Source: an uncultured Christensenella sp. (lineage in GTDB: Bacteria; Bacillota; Clostridia; Christensenellales; Pumilibacteraceae). Taken from it: a stretch of DNA of 40,659 nucleotides. Location: positions 1-40,659 of the forward strand of contig CAJTTD010000013.1 of assembly GCA_910579205.1 (NCBI GenBank), written 5' to 3'. Positions 14,618-23,534 of the stretch are shown here, piece by piece. Below the pieces are notes generated by a model. It made no database searches. It was not told where the DNA came from and worked only from the letters and a program-made list of their open reading frames with translations. The first letter of the stretch is position 1; every line of letters starts with the position of its first letter. The position numbers and the translations under genes were made by a program.

Positions 14618-17113
14618 ATGGCGCAAAGTGTACATATCGTGAGAATATTAAAGCGCGTGCGCTGTTTTGCTGCGATCGCCGTCCTCGCTGTGATAGCTGC
14701 GGGTGTTTTCGCATGCTCGCCCCGCGCCGATATTACGTTTTCGACCGACGGCATCACCTTATACGTGGGAGAAACGCGCGATCTGCTGCCTTATGTCGCT
14801 TTTTCTGCGTCGGACGATCGCGACGCGGTGTTTTTCGAAGCCGATACTCAGTCTTATATAACGATATACGGAAGTACCGTATCGGCGGTGTCGGCTGGCA
14901 GTTCTGTAGTTACGGCATACGTAAACGGTACGCCGTGCGCAAGCCTCGAAGTTACTGTAAAGTACCGCGATGATGATAGTTTGAATATCATAAGCGACGG
15001 CGCGCTTATTCAAAACTTGACGGATGGAGAAACGCCGTCGGCGGTCAAACTGCGCGCGGAGCGCGACGAGTATTGCGACCCTCAAACATCCGTCGATTGG
15101 TATGTGGACGGCATATGCTCGTCGTCGGGCGACGAGTTCGAGTTTATTCCGACTGATTTCGGCGGATACGTCATTTGCGCCAAGGCGGGAAACGCGTCGT
15201 GCGTTGTGGAAGTCAACATATACCGCGCCACAAAAGCATGGGCGTGTGCCGACGGAGAGCTGTATCAACAAGGCGATATGTCTCCCGTCGTTTTTACCGC
15301 TATGCAAGAAGAGGATACGCGAAACCCGCAGTCGGTGTACGAATGGCGTGTAAACGGAAGGGTATATTCGCAAAGACCAATGTTTGAGTTTACTCCCGAT
15401 AAAGCGGGAGAATACACCGTTTCGCTGTATGTAAACGGAGTGCTGCGCGACTTCGCGGAGGACGGTATGTCCGTTATAAATGTCGTGGGCGATCGCGCGC
15501 CTAACGGGCAAGTGGTATTCGACGACCGCGACGGAGTGTTTGTGGAATGGCGCGACGGCGGCTATATCAACAGCGTAACAGTGGTTTCGCCACACGGCGA
15601 AAGGATCAAGATAGAAAGTTCGGATATACGCAATTCGTACCGATTCGGGCGGGGCGTTTTCGACGCTTCCGACATCATAGACGTTTGCGGCGACGGAACT
15701 TATTCGGTAAGGCTGGAAGCGGAAGGAAAAGGCGAGTTTATAGAGTTTGCGCAATATCCCGAAGCTGCGCGGCGTTACATAGAAGAAAAGGTATTTATAA
15801 GCAATAAATTTTTGTCCGATGAATGCGAGGCGGAACAGCTCGTGCGGGAAATGTACGCGCTCGGATCGAAGAAAACTTCTGCATACCTTGCGCGCACACT
15901 GTCCGCCCAAGCCGCGGATATGCGCGTAAAAAATACCGCGCTTGCCATAGGCTCTGTGGCGCGTACTTCGTTTGAGGACGGAGTGATGACGGTAGAGTTG
16001 TCGGACTATTACAATCGACCGCGAACCGCCGCGCAGAGCCGCGCCGAAAGGTTGTTTTCGCAACTTCCGCACATAGAATATTCGATCGAAGATCTACGCC
16101 CGTCCGAGTACGTACTTGCGATAGACAGAAACAAAAAAACGGTGATCGCGGAAAATTCGGAACAGCTGTTGCTTGCGGTACTAAACGGCGTTAAGCCGCG
16201 AACGACGGACGACTCGGCGGCGATCGTTTACAAAAGAGCGCGGACGGTTCTCTTGTCAATAATAGGCAAGGATTACGACGGCGGGCAAAAGGTCCACGCT
16301 ATATACGATTGGCTTGTATGGAGCGTTTTGCGAGCGGAAGGAGACGTGCCTTTCGGCTCGTCCGCGGACTTTGCGGAGAGCGTGTTCGGCGGTAAAAATA
16401 TGACGGCAAACGGCGTTGTTTCGAGTTTGGGCGCGGCAAAATCTTTTGCATTGCTTTGCGGAATGGAGGGTTTGGAATGTGATATCGTATCGTGCGACGG
16501 CAATGCCGACGGCGCGCGCAAGTATTATTGGAACAAGGTCAAGCTCGACGGCGTATGGTACAACGTAGATGTGTTCGGATCTAAATCCGGCTCGGCGCAA
16601 ATGGGCGTTTCTCCGCGCAATATCGAGATAGGCTCTCATGGCAGACTGTTGATGAGCGACAAAAAGGCGGCGTCTTTGGGTCTTTTGTCAGACGGTAGGC
16701 ATGCCGCGCCGTTCGACGGGCGGTATTATTTGGAAAAGTATAGATACGGGGATACGTATTTCGATTATTGTTGGGACGAAAGCGAATATAATGATACCGA
16801 TGCGATCAAAGCCGCCGTGTTTTACTCATTGGAAAGCGGCGACATCGGCAGTTATTCAATTTACGGAGTAAACGGAACGGTAACCGTTTCAAAAGCTTTT
16901 TACGGAATGCAATGGTATCTCGGCGATGCGGACGTTCAAACGGTAGATCGTTTCGCATCAGTTTTAAAGGATGCCGTGCGCGAGTATTGCAAAACGACGC
17001 TCGATACGGACAAAGCCGCGGCAGTTGCGTTTTATCCGACCGCGGGAACGCCGTTGAAAGACGGTGTATTACACGTTAATATTCTTTTGCCGTCGGTAAA
17101 GGAGGCAGTATGA
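14618..17113 (+). CDS. Ig-like/transglutaminase-fold lipoprotein lacking catalytic Cys and His
   Basis: 831 aa. A signal peptide ends in a lipobox-like VFAC (Cys33), so a lipid-anchored surface protein is likely. Residues about 38-115 form a bacterial Ig-like (Big2-type) domain (TLYVGETRDL, GSSVVTAYV), followed by two or three further beta domains of a similar kind (about 120-310). The transglutaminase-like domain is near 555-660. Aligned with the next gene, nucleophile Cys is Ser603 and the His is Tyr636 (KYYWNKV), while the Asp is kept (D651 in WYNVDV). It should therefore be enzymatically dead. ATG 14618 has no ribosome site and sits 9 bases after the -10, suggesting a leaderless message. 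The stop overlaps the next start (ATGA). Confidence 0.85.
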   Translation: MAQSVHIVRILKRVRCFAAIAVLAVIAAGVFACSPRADITFSTDGITLYVGETRDLLPYVAFSASDDRDAVFFEADTQSYITIYGSTVSAVSAGSSVVTAYVNGTPCASLEVTVKYRDDDSLNIISDGALIQNLTDGETPSAVKLRAERDEYCDPQTSVDWYVDGICSSSGDEFEFIPTDFGGYVICAKAGNASCVVEVNIYRATKAWACADGELYQQGDMSPVVFTAMQEEDTRNPQSVYEWRVNGRVYSQRPMFEFTPDKAGEYTVSLYVNGVLRDFAEDGMSVINVVGDRAPNGQVVFDDRDGVFVEWRDGGYINSVTVVSPHGERIKIESSDIRNSYRFGRGVFDASDIIDVCGDGTYSVRLEAEGKGEFIEFAQYPEAARRYIEEKVFISNKFLSDECEAEQLVREMYALGSKKTSAYLARTLSAQAADMRVKNTALAIGSVARTSFEDGVMTVELSDYYNRPRTAAQSRAERLFSQLPHIEYSIEDLRPSEYVLAIDRNKKTVIAENSEQLLLAVLNGVKPRTTDDSAAIVYKRARTVLLSIIGKDYDGGQKVHAIYDWLVWSVLRAEGDVPFGSSADFAESVFGGKNMTANGVVSSLGAAKSFALLCGMEGLECDIVSCDGNADGARKYYWNKVKLDGVWYNVDVFGSKSGSAQMGVSPRNIEIGSHGRLLMSDKKAASLGLLSDGRHAAPFDGRYYLEKYRYGDTYFDYCWDESEYNDTDAIKAAVFYSLESGDIGSYSIYGVNGTVTVSKAFYGMQWYLGDADVQTVDRFASVLKDAVREYCKTTLDTDKAAAVAFYPTAGTPLKDGVLHVNILLPSVKEAV

Positions 17114-19713
17114 AAAAATCATTAAACTTATTTAAACGCATTGCGGCTGTAGCCGTAGCCGCGGTTTTTATGCTTATGCCCATAACGGCGCTTGCGGGCT
17201 GTTCGTGGATATTCGATATGCTTTCGGACGGTTACGTCGATTTTACAAAGACGTCGATCGATCTTGAGGTGGGCGATGAATACGATCTGGACGACATAAT
17301 ATCGAGCAATACGGACAACTATTTCATCGGATCTTCCAACACTGCCGTAGCCGAAGTGTCGGGCAGTGTTTTGAGCGCTGTCGGCGCGGGCGTTGCGCGC
17401 ATAACGGCGTCTTTGGACAACGATTATTCTTCCACTCTTACGGTGCGCGTTTCGCAGAAAGTGGAAACGTCCGTGGTATTGACTGCCTACGGCGAGCTTG
17501 TGCGCACGGTAGGAGATAGTAGGCCGATAGTTTTTTCAGCGGCAACAACTGGCGACGCTGCTTCGGATCGGCTCGAGTGGTATATAAACGGAGTAAAGAC
17601 GGACAACGGATATTCTTCCGCTTTGAGCCTTGTTCCGACCGAAGCGGGAGAATATGTTATTACCGTCAAATGTGTAGCAACCGGCGTATCGGACAGCATG
17701 GTCTTGAGGGTGTACAACGCGATAAACGCAATAGCGGAGTATGACGGCGAACTCGAACAGAATTTGCCGTATACGCATATCGATTTTTCCGTTAATATAA
17801 GCGGCGATCAGTCCAATCCCGCCGATATCGTAGAATGGTTTGTCAATGGCAAGCTTGTGCAATCGGGCGAAGACCGCACCTTTACGCTTTACCCGTCGGC
17901 GGGCGAACATGTTGTATCCGTTAAAGTAAACGGCGTCCTTCGCGCGTTCGGGGATAAAAAGTCGGTAACCGTGCGTTGTTACGGATCTGTAACTCCCGCC
18001 GCCGCGCCCGAAATAGTATACGACAACGTTTATCCGCACATATACATCGAATACGACGTCGTAGGACTTGCAAAAGTGGAAATTACCGCGCCCGACGGCA
18101 GTATGAACGAGTTTTCGCAGTCCGACGCGCGATACGCCGAACGTTTTGCAAACGGACGGTTCGACGCTGCCGATCTTATGGATATTTGCGCGGATGGCGG
18201 CAGCGGAAGATCGTATAAGCTTCGCGTCAAATCGCTCGGCGACGGCGATCTTTTGACGGAAAGCGCATACTCGCCCTATCTTATCTTCAGACAGCTTCCG
18301 TCATCGGCGCTTGCTTATTTAGAGTATAAGTATTTCGATTCCGATTATTACATCACGTCGGAAGAGGAATATGTCGATCTGTTGGAGTACGAGATAATAT
18401 TCCGCTCCAAATCGCCAAGCGTCAGAACAAAGGTGAGTTTCGACTGTTACTTGGCGTTTACCCCCAAGAACGGCGCGGAAGCATTGTGGGACAATGCGTT
18501 TGAAATAGCTGCCACAAGCGGGAGATATACGAGTATAGACGTTTATACCGAAGGCAACGTGATGAAAACGTCTTTTTATATAAATACGATCAATACGCCC
18601 ACTCGGCAAACATACGGCGTGTATCCGCAGTCGAGTTATTCCAAGCAGTTGCATGCGGTCATGCCGCACATAAACTACGACGAGGAGCTTTATCGCGCCG
18701 ACGATCATGAGTTCCCCATAGATTCCGTCGTCAACACCGCAACGGTAAAATACTCAGACGAGTTGTACTTGGCGGCGGAAAACAACACGCGCCCCGTACC
18801 CGTTCGCGGGTCGTCGGCGGATACGCTGTACGCCATGGCGCGTAACGTGCTTCGCCGTATATGCACAGACGATATGACGGACGCGCAGAAAGCACACGCG
18901 ATTTACGATTGGATAATGTGGCAAGTAACTTACGACACTCCCGCTACCGAAATATCGGACGGAGAGGCGTATTCCGCTTATTACTTGGAGGGTGTGTTCG
19001 GCGACGGAGCTACCCCTATAGGCGGAGTGGTTTATTATCCTTACGCCGTATGCGACGGTATGAGCAAAGCGTACTCGCTGATGTGCAATATAGAGGGTAT
19101 CCCTTGCGTCAGGGTTTCTGGCACTGCGGGCAACAGTGTGGCTAATGCGGGCGGACACGCATGGAACAAAGTGTATATAGACGGCGGTTGGTATGTAGTG
19201 GACTGCACGTGGGGCGACTCGCAAGGCGAGCTTACTCTCAACGGTCGCACGTCTGTGTATGAGCTCGGCACGCACGAATATTTGTTCTTGACCGACGCGC
19301 AAGCCGATATTACGCACTTCGAGCCGTATGAAGCGGGCGTAAGCAATATCGATTACGCGCCGCAAACCGCGGACAAAGAGTATTGCGTTTACGAAGATAT
19401 GGTCTATAACGGAACGGAAATAAACTGTTATATAGCTCGGTCGGAAGACGTTGCCGAACGCGTTGACGAGATCGCTACCGAATTTGCGAGATCGTATCGG
19501 AAACGAAATTCGGTATATATCCCGGGCGGGCCTAATAACGGCGTGTATTCGGTAGATTACGAGGGCATAGAGATAAAAGTCGATGACAGCGTTTCCGTAT
19601 CGTTGAGAACTGTTACCGCCGCAGCGACGCTCGCTGTCAGATCGGTGTTGCGCACCGCCGATGTGCAAGTAGCCGTTTACGACAACATCATCACGATATT
19701 GGTAAAAGACTGA
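17110..19713 (+). CDS. Ig-like/transglutaminase domain lipoprotein (intact triad)
   Basis: 867 aa paralogue of the preceding protein with the same plan. Signal peptide with lipobox LAGC (Cys31); Big2-type domain at about 40-115 (SIDLEVGDEYDL, VLSAVGAGVARITAS); more beta domains to about 310; transglutaminase-like domain at about 595-720. Triad intact: Cys648 in YAVCDGMSKAYSLMC, His683 in GGHAWNKV, Asp698 in WYVVDCTWGD. Such domains in bacteria act as cysteine proteases or crosslink/cleave amide bonds outside the cell. AAGGAGG lies 6 bases before ATG 17110, inside the end of the upstream gene, so the pair is made together. A perfect terminator follows directly. Confidence 0.92.
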   Translation: MKKSLNLFKRIAAVAVAAVFMLMPITALAGCSWIFDMLSDGYVDFTKTSIDLEVGDEYDLDDIISSNTDNYFIGSSNTAVAEVSGSVLSAVGAGVARITASLDNDYSSTLTVRVSQKVETSVVLTAYGELVRTVGDSRPIVFSAATTGDAASDRLEWYINGVKTDNGYSSALSLVPTEAGEYVITVKCVATGVSDSMVLRVYNAINAIAEYDGELEQNLPYTHIDFSVNISGDQSNPADIVEWFVNGKLVQSGEDRTFTLYPSAGEHVVSVKVNGVLRAFGDKKSVTVRCYGSVTPAAAPEIVYDNVYPHIYIEYDVVGLAKVEITAPDGSMNEFSQSDARYAERFANGRFDAADLMDICADGGSGRSYKLRVKSLGDGDLLTESAYSPYLIFRQLPSSALAYLEYKYFDSDYYITSEEEYVDLLEYEIIFRSKSPSVRTKVSFDCYLAFTPKNGAEALWDNAFEIAATSGRYTSIDVYTEGNVMKTSFYINTINTPTRQTYGVYPQSSYSKQLHAVMPHINYDEELYRADDHEFPIDSVVNTATVKYSDELYLAAENNTRPVPVRGSSADTLYAMARNVLRRICTDDMTDAQKAHAIYDWIMWQVTYDTPATEISDGEAYSAYYLEGVFGDGATPIGGVVYYPYAVCDGMSKAYSLMCNIEGIPCVRVSGTAGNSVANAGGHAWNKVYIDGGWYVVDCTWGDSQGELTLNGRTSVYELGTHEYLFLTDAQADITHFEPYEAGVSNIDYAPQTADKEYCVYEDMVYNGTEINCYIARSEDVAERVDEIATEFARSYRKRNSVYIPGGPNNGVYSVDYEGIEIKVDDSVSVSLRTVTAAATLAVRSVLRTADVQVAVYDNIITILVKD

Positions 19714-19756
19714 AAAAACGACGCGTTCCGGTAGATACGAACGCGTCGTTTTTTAT
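19713..19756. terminator. Bidirectional terminator
   Basis: Perfect 16-bp stem AAAAAACGACGCGTTC (19713-19728) / GAACGCGTCGTTTTTT (19739-19754), 10-base loop, T-run on both strands. Shared by the transglutaminase pair and the convergent esterase gene. Confidence 0.93.
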
Positions 19757-19769
19757 GTGCCGATCGACA

Positions 19770-20528
19770 TCAAAGGCGCGAAAAGTCCTCGAAGAACTGT
19801 TTTTCGGACGCGCGCCAGCTTATTTCGTCATGAATACCGCTGTTGTCGAGCGCGAGCTTTATATCGGTCGCGCCCGCTTTTCTCAACGCTTTCGCGAGAG
19901 TAAACGCGTCGTCTACAAACAAGTCGGGAACTATCTTTATAAGTTCGGGGTCGCCGTATTCTCCGACGGCTTCTTTGCCACCGACATAAATGCGGTACAG
20001 CGCAGACGTATCCAATGCCATCGTTTTAAAAAACTCCGTATACGCGTCTTTGCAAATAAAGAGCGGTGTGGAGAACAAACCGTAAGCTTTGAGCTTAGCG
20101 TTTTGTCGCGACGCAAAATGCAGTGTGGCGAGCGCGCCTGCGGAAGAACCCAGCATACCGTAAGCGTCAAAGCCGAACCGCTTGTCGAGATAGGGTATGA
20201 CGGTCTGTTCAATATAGTCGCAATATTCGTCGGCTTTTCCGCCGAATACGGGCATGCCGTATTTTTCAAGCTCGGTCGCGAACGGAAGATAATCGTCGCC
20301 GCGCGTAGCGTTTACGGAGTCTATGCCTATGATGGCGGTATTGGTTATTTTAGCCGCGCTCAAAGCGTCCAAAGCGCGCCAGCTCTTTTTGTAAGATGCG
20401 TCTTCGTCGTAAAAGACGTTTTGCCCGTCGTGCATTATTATTGCTCGCGTTGCTTTTTTGGGCGCGTATATGCGCACCGTCCGTGCATAAGAGCCTTTGG
20501 AAAGGACTGCTATTTCGTATTTTCTCAT
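19770..20528 (-). CDS. Putative esterase, alpha/beta hydrolase (esterase D family)
   Basis: 252 aa. The layout follows the PF00756 esterase group: N-terminal beta strands (VRIYAPKKA), IIMHDGQNVF with the HDGQN motif, a mid-region IPYLDKRFGFD, the nucleophile elbow GSSAGAL (Ser in GxSxG), an Asp region near YVGGKE, and the catalytic His in GIHDEISW. No signal peptide, so cytoplasmic. ATG 20528 is preferred because AGGTGG lies 5 bases before it; a longer in-frame start at 20597 would sit on the promoter's -35. Monocistronic with its own consensus promoter. In this family substrates include acetylated sugars, siderophores and S-formylglutathione; which applies here is unknown. Confidence 0.88.
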   Translation of the reverse strand: MRKYEIAVLSKGSYARTVRIYAPKKATRAIIMHDGQNVFYDEDASYKKSWRALDALSAAKITNTAIIGIDSVNATRGDDYLPFATELEKYGMPVFGGKADEYCDYIEQTVIPYLDKRFGFDAYGMLGSSAGALATLHFASRQNAKLKAYGLFSTPLFICKDAYTEFFKTMALDTSALYRIYVGGKEAVGEYGDPELIKIVPDLFVDDAFTLAKALRKAGATDIKLALDNSGIHDEISWRASEKQFFEDFSRL

Positions 20529-20568
20529 GATCCACCTCGCATATTTATATACGGCGTATACAGCTGAT

Positions 20569-20597
20569 ATTCTACAGTAAATTTTGCAATTTGTCAA
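20569..20597 (-). promoter_or_regulatory. Promoter of esterase gene
   Basis: Minus strand: TTGACA (20597-20592), 17-base spacer, TAGAAT (20574-20569). Confidence 0.85.
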
Positions 20598-20643
20598 TAC
20601 CGCTTCGCTTCAAAAACTAAGGGGAAATTGATATCGAAAAGTG

Positions 20644-20672
20644 TTGATTTTCGTCGCGGCATATGGTATAAT
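20644..20672 (+). promoter_or_regulatory. Promoter abutting start of CCA-adding enzyme gene
   Basis: TTGATT (20644-20649), 17-base spacer, perfect TATAAT (20667-20672). Seven bases later comes the ATG at 20680, so the predicted start site is the A of the start codon or the base before it. Confidence 0.85.
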
Positions 20673-20679
20673 TCACTAC

Positions 20680-22044
20680 ATGAAAATCGAAATGGATAGA
20701 AAGTCTGCGGAGTTTATCTGCGGGCTTGGCGACAACATATACGTAGTGGGCGGCTACGTACGTAACAGCCTATGCGGTTTTAAGTGTACCGATATCGACA
20801 TAGCCGGTCCTGTTCCCGCGCAAGCGCTAAAACTGCCGCCGCATTCTTCGATGACCATGGTCAATCACAGAATGGGCACTGCGCAGATCATCTGCGAAGG
20901 AGTTAAGTACGAGTATACGCCGTTCAGAGTGGAAGTATACAATGCGGGCGGCGAGCATACGCCATCCCAAGTATATTTTACTACCGATATGAATGCGGAC
21001 GCTATGCGCCGCGATTTTTGTTGCAATGCCGTTTATTACGACGTAAAGAAAGACGAATTGATAGATCCGTTAAACGGCGTGCGCGACGCGCAAATGAAAA
21101 TATTGCGCGGATGCAATAAGCACGTATTCGAGTCGGACGGGCTCAGACTGTTAAGGCTTGTGCGCCTCGCGTCAGAGCTGGGATTCAAGATAGAGGGCGA
21201 GACCGCCGCTTCCGCTAAAGCAAACAGAGATAATCTTGCGGACATCACCACCGAGCGCAAGCGCGCGGAACTTGACAAAATACTTTACGCTGATACCGTA
21301 AACGACGTTGCCAACGCGCACTACCGCGGACTGAGACTGTTAAAGCAGCTCGGGCTGTGGGATCATCTTATCCCCGAAATTGCCGCATGCGACAATATTG
21401 CGCAGCCGACGCAGTATCATAAATTCGACGTTATGGAGCATTCTTTTCAATGCGTGCGCTATGCCCCCGCCATGAATAATCTTAGGCTTGCGGCGCTGTT
21501 GCACGACGTGGGCAAGGCGTACTGTCTCGAAAAATTCGGCAACTTCCACGGGCACGAAAAATGCTCGGGCATACAAGCCCGCGTGATACTCAACCGCTTG
21601 CGCTATCCAAAAGACGTCATAGATCAAGTGGTAAGGCTTTGCGGTTTGCACATGTACGATATGTTCGGCAATACTCGGGAATCAAAAGTCCGCGTTTTCG
21701 TGGCTAAAAACTACGATATCATAGATAAACTCGTGGCGCTCATACGCGCCGACCGCATGGCTACGGGAATGACGGACAAACAAGAAGTCGAGCGTCCGCA
21801 TCGGTTTGAAACAACGCTTGCCGCAATGCGCGAGCAAGGCGCGCCCATACTTAAAAAGTCGCTCAAGATATCGGGCAGAGACCTTATCGAAATGGGCTTC
21901 GACGGCGAGGCTATATCGCATGCGATAGAAAATTTGTGGCGCGAATGCATCATCAACCCGCAAAACAACAACGCCGCGTGGCTCAAGAAAATGGCGGAAA
22001 AACTGCCTAAAACCCCCGAACAGCTTAATGTGAAAAAGCAGTAG
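20680..22044 (+). CDS. cca: CCA tRNA nucleotidyltransferase with HD domain
   Basis: 454 aa class II tRNA nucleotidyltransferase that adds or repairs the 3' CCA of tRNA. The head domain has VGGYVRNSLCG and the catalytic acid pair in DIDIAG (about residue 38-43); MRRDFCCNAVYYD and DPLNGVRDA are the RRDF and template-binding blocks; the neck follows with GLRLLRLVRLASELGF and ERKRAELDKIL. An HD domain (about 240-350; LAALLHDVGK) follows, as in multifunctional bacterial enzymes, with possible phosphohydrolase activity. ATG 20680 is chosen because the frame upstream overlaps the promoter. No ribosome site: the mRNA looks leaderless. A terminator follows. Confidence 0.95.
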   Translation: MKIEMDRKSAEFICGLGDNIYVVGGYVRNSLCGFKCTDIDIAGPVPAQALKLPPHSSMTMVNHRMGTAQIICEGVKYEYTPFRVEVYNAGGEHTPSQVYFTTDMNADAMRRDFCCNAVYYDVKKDELIDPLNGVRDAQMKILRGCNKHVFESDGLRLLRLVRLASELGFKIEGETAASAKANRDNLADITTERKRAELDKILYADTVNDVANAHYRGLRLLKQLGLWDHLIPEIAACDNIAQPTQYHKFDVMEHSFQCVRYAPAMNNLRLAALLHDVGKAYCLEKFGNFHGHEKCSGIQARVILNRLRYPKDVIDQVVRLCGLHMYDMFGNTRESKVRVFVAKNYDIIDKLVALIRADRMATGMTDKQEVERPHRFETTLAAMREQGAPILKKSLKISGRDLIEMGFDGEAISHAIENLWRECIINPQNNNAAWLKKMAEKLPKTPEQLNVKKQ

Positions 22045-22079
22045 TTTTTATATTGACTGTTGCGATTAAAATATCACAG

Positions 22080-22109
22080 CCGTTGTCCGTATCGGACGAC
22101 GGTATTTTT
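22080..22109 (+). terminator. Intrinsic terminator after cca
   Basis: CCGTTGTCCG (22080-22089) / CGGACGACGG (22093-22102), 10 bp with one T-G pair, loop TAT, then TATTTTTA. Confidence 0.9.
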
Positions 22110-22159
22110 ATATTGCAATGCGCACATAAATTCGCGGTTATTCGACATACTATTCGGGA

Positions 22160-23464
22160 ATGAACGCGAATTTTGTATACAAGTTCATAGCGGCGGCATT
22201 AATTGCGACGGCTGTTCCGACGGTACATAATGGCAACGCGATAAACGTTGCCGCACCAAGCGTGCCGATGAATGCCTCGCCCGTCGCGGCTTATATAACT
22301 GCGGACGGCGTAACGGACGGGCAAGCCGCCGCGGAGATAGTGATACGCGCGGAAGATAAAAAGTTTATCTACAAAGACGTTAAGATCTATCCGTCCGACT
22401 TTACAGTCGAGCAAGAGATATCCGACCGTCGTATAAACGCGCCGCTCGACAAGAAGATAGAACTTGTGGACGTGTATTTGCAAAACGGCGCCGACCATAA
22501 AACGGCGCTCGGCGTGTGCTTTCCGTTACTCATAAAAACGGTTGACGATGTCGCGCGTTACGTCAACGCCGATCCCTTAGATTCGCAAGTGAAATACGAG
22601 GGCGGCAAATTTTACGCGACGAAAGAACGAGTAGGGAAAAAGCTGGACGAAAACAGGCTGTACGGCGGGATATATTACTGTTTGAAATTCGGCGGCGGCG
22701 GAACGGTAAAGGCTTCTACCGTAGACGTAATGCCCGCTCTTACGCAAAAAGAACTGTCATCGCGCTTGGTACTGCGGTCGGAATACAAGACCGATTATAC
22801 GACGTCGACTGCGGCACGCGCCAATAACGTGCGTTTGGCGCTTAGCAAGTTCGACGGAGTATGCGTACAGTCTGGGCAGTCCGTTTCGTTTAACGGTACG
22901 GTGGGCGCTCGCACACGCGAAAACGGGTTCATGAGCGCCAAAATAATAGTGGACGGCAAATATACCGAAGGGATAGGCGGCGGCGCGTGTCAAGCGTCTA
23001 CAGCCGTCTACAATGCCGCACTGTTGTCGGGTCTGCAGTGTACCGCAAATGCGCATTCCATTTGTCCGTCGTACTGTCCGCCCGGCCTCGACGCAATGAT
23101 AAGCTCAAACAGCGACTTAGTTATCACAAATAACAGCGGATACCCCGTTTATTTCAGTGTTACCAACTCTGGCGGCATAGGCAAAGTGCGTATCTACGGC
23201 GCGCCCCGAGAATACGAAGTACGACCGGAGTCGGTAGTAGTAAAAACGTCGGTCGCGGAAGAACGCGAGTTTGTGGATATCGACAAAAAATATTTCGGCG
23301 AAGAAGCGGTAAGCGGCGACCGACTTATGGTGTCGCCCGGCAAGGACGGCTGCGAGAGCGTAACGTATTTAAAGTATTACAAAAACGGTTCGCTTGTAAA
23401 ACGCGTCAAGATCCGACAAAATATTTATAAGTCTACGCCGAGGATAATAGCCGTTGCGCCTTGA
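22160..23464 (+). CDS. VanW family secreted protein
   Basis: 434 aa. Hydrophobic N-terminus (about 6-22) ends near Ala-rich residues and looks like a signal peptide. The VanW domain covers about residues 215-350: RANNVRLALSKFDG, SFNGTVGARTRENGF, then EGIGGGACQASTAVYNAALLSG with the conserved GGGxCQxSTxxYNA motif (shown in part), and PPGLDAMI. A final beta domain (about 365-430, YEVRPESVVVKTSV to VKRVKIRQNIY) resembles a G5-type domain, as in many clostridial VanW proteins. Function of VanW is unknown; it is linked to the cell wall by context in vancomycin-resistance clusters. No clear ribosome site precedes ATG 22160; a TACTAT lies 6 bases upstream, so this could be another leaderless gene, but the -35 is weak. 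Confidence 0.92.
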   Translation: MNANFVYKFIAAALIATAVPTVHNGNAINVAAPSVPMNASPVAAYITADGVTDGQAAAEIVIRAEDKKFIYKDVKIYPSDFTVEQEISDRRINAPLDKKIELVDVYLQNGADHKTALGVCFPLLIKTVDDVARYVNADPLDSQVKYEGGKFYATKERVGKKLDENRLYGGIYYCLKFGGGGTVKASTVDVMPALTQKELSSRLVLRSEYKTDYTTSTAARANNVRLALSKFDGVCVQSGQSVSFNGTVGARTRENGFMSAKIIVDGKYTEGIGGGACQASTAVYNAALLSGLQCTANAHSICPSYCPPGLDAMISSNSDLVITNNSGYPVYFSVTNSGGIGKVRIYGAPREYEVRPESVVVKTSVAEEREFVDIDKKYFGEEAVSGDRLMVSPGKDGCESVTYLKYYKNGSLVKRVKIRQNIYKSTPRIIAVAP

Positions 23465-23499
23465 CGGATAATAATATTTGCGATAGAGTAATTCATTAC

Positions 23500-23528
23500 T
23501 TGACAAAAGACCGTTGCGGGTATATAAT
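23500..23528 (+). promoter_or_regulatory. Promoter abutting start of lgt
   Basis: Perfect TTGACA (23500-23505), 17-base spacer, perfect TATAAT (23523-23528). ATG begins 7 bases after the last T, at 23535, which is where transcription should start. Confidence 0.92.
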
Positions 23529-23534
23529 CAAGCC

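Noticed and set aside
14759..16072. 437-codon minus-strand frame opposite the first transglutaminase-like gene
   Set aside because: Arg/Tyr/His-rich translation with no domain; shadow of the plus-strand gene.
18754..19668. 304-codon minus-strand frame opposite the second transglutaminase gene
   Set aside because: No motifs, overlaps the catalytic domain coded on the plus strand.
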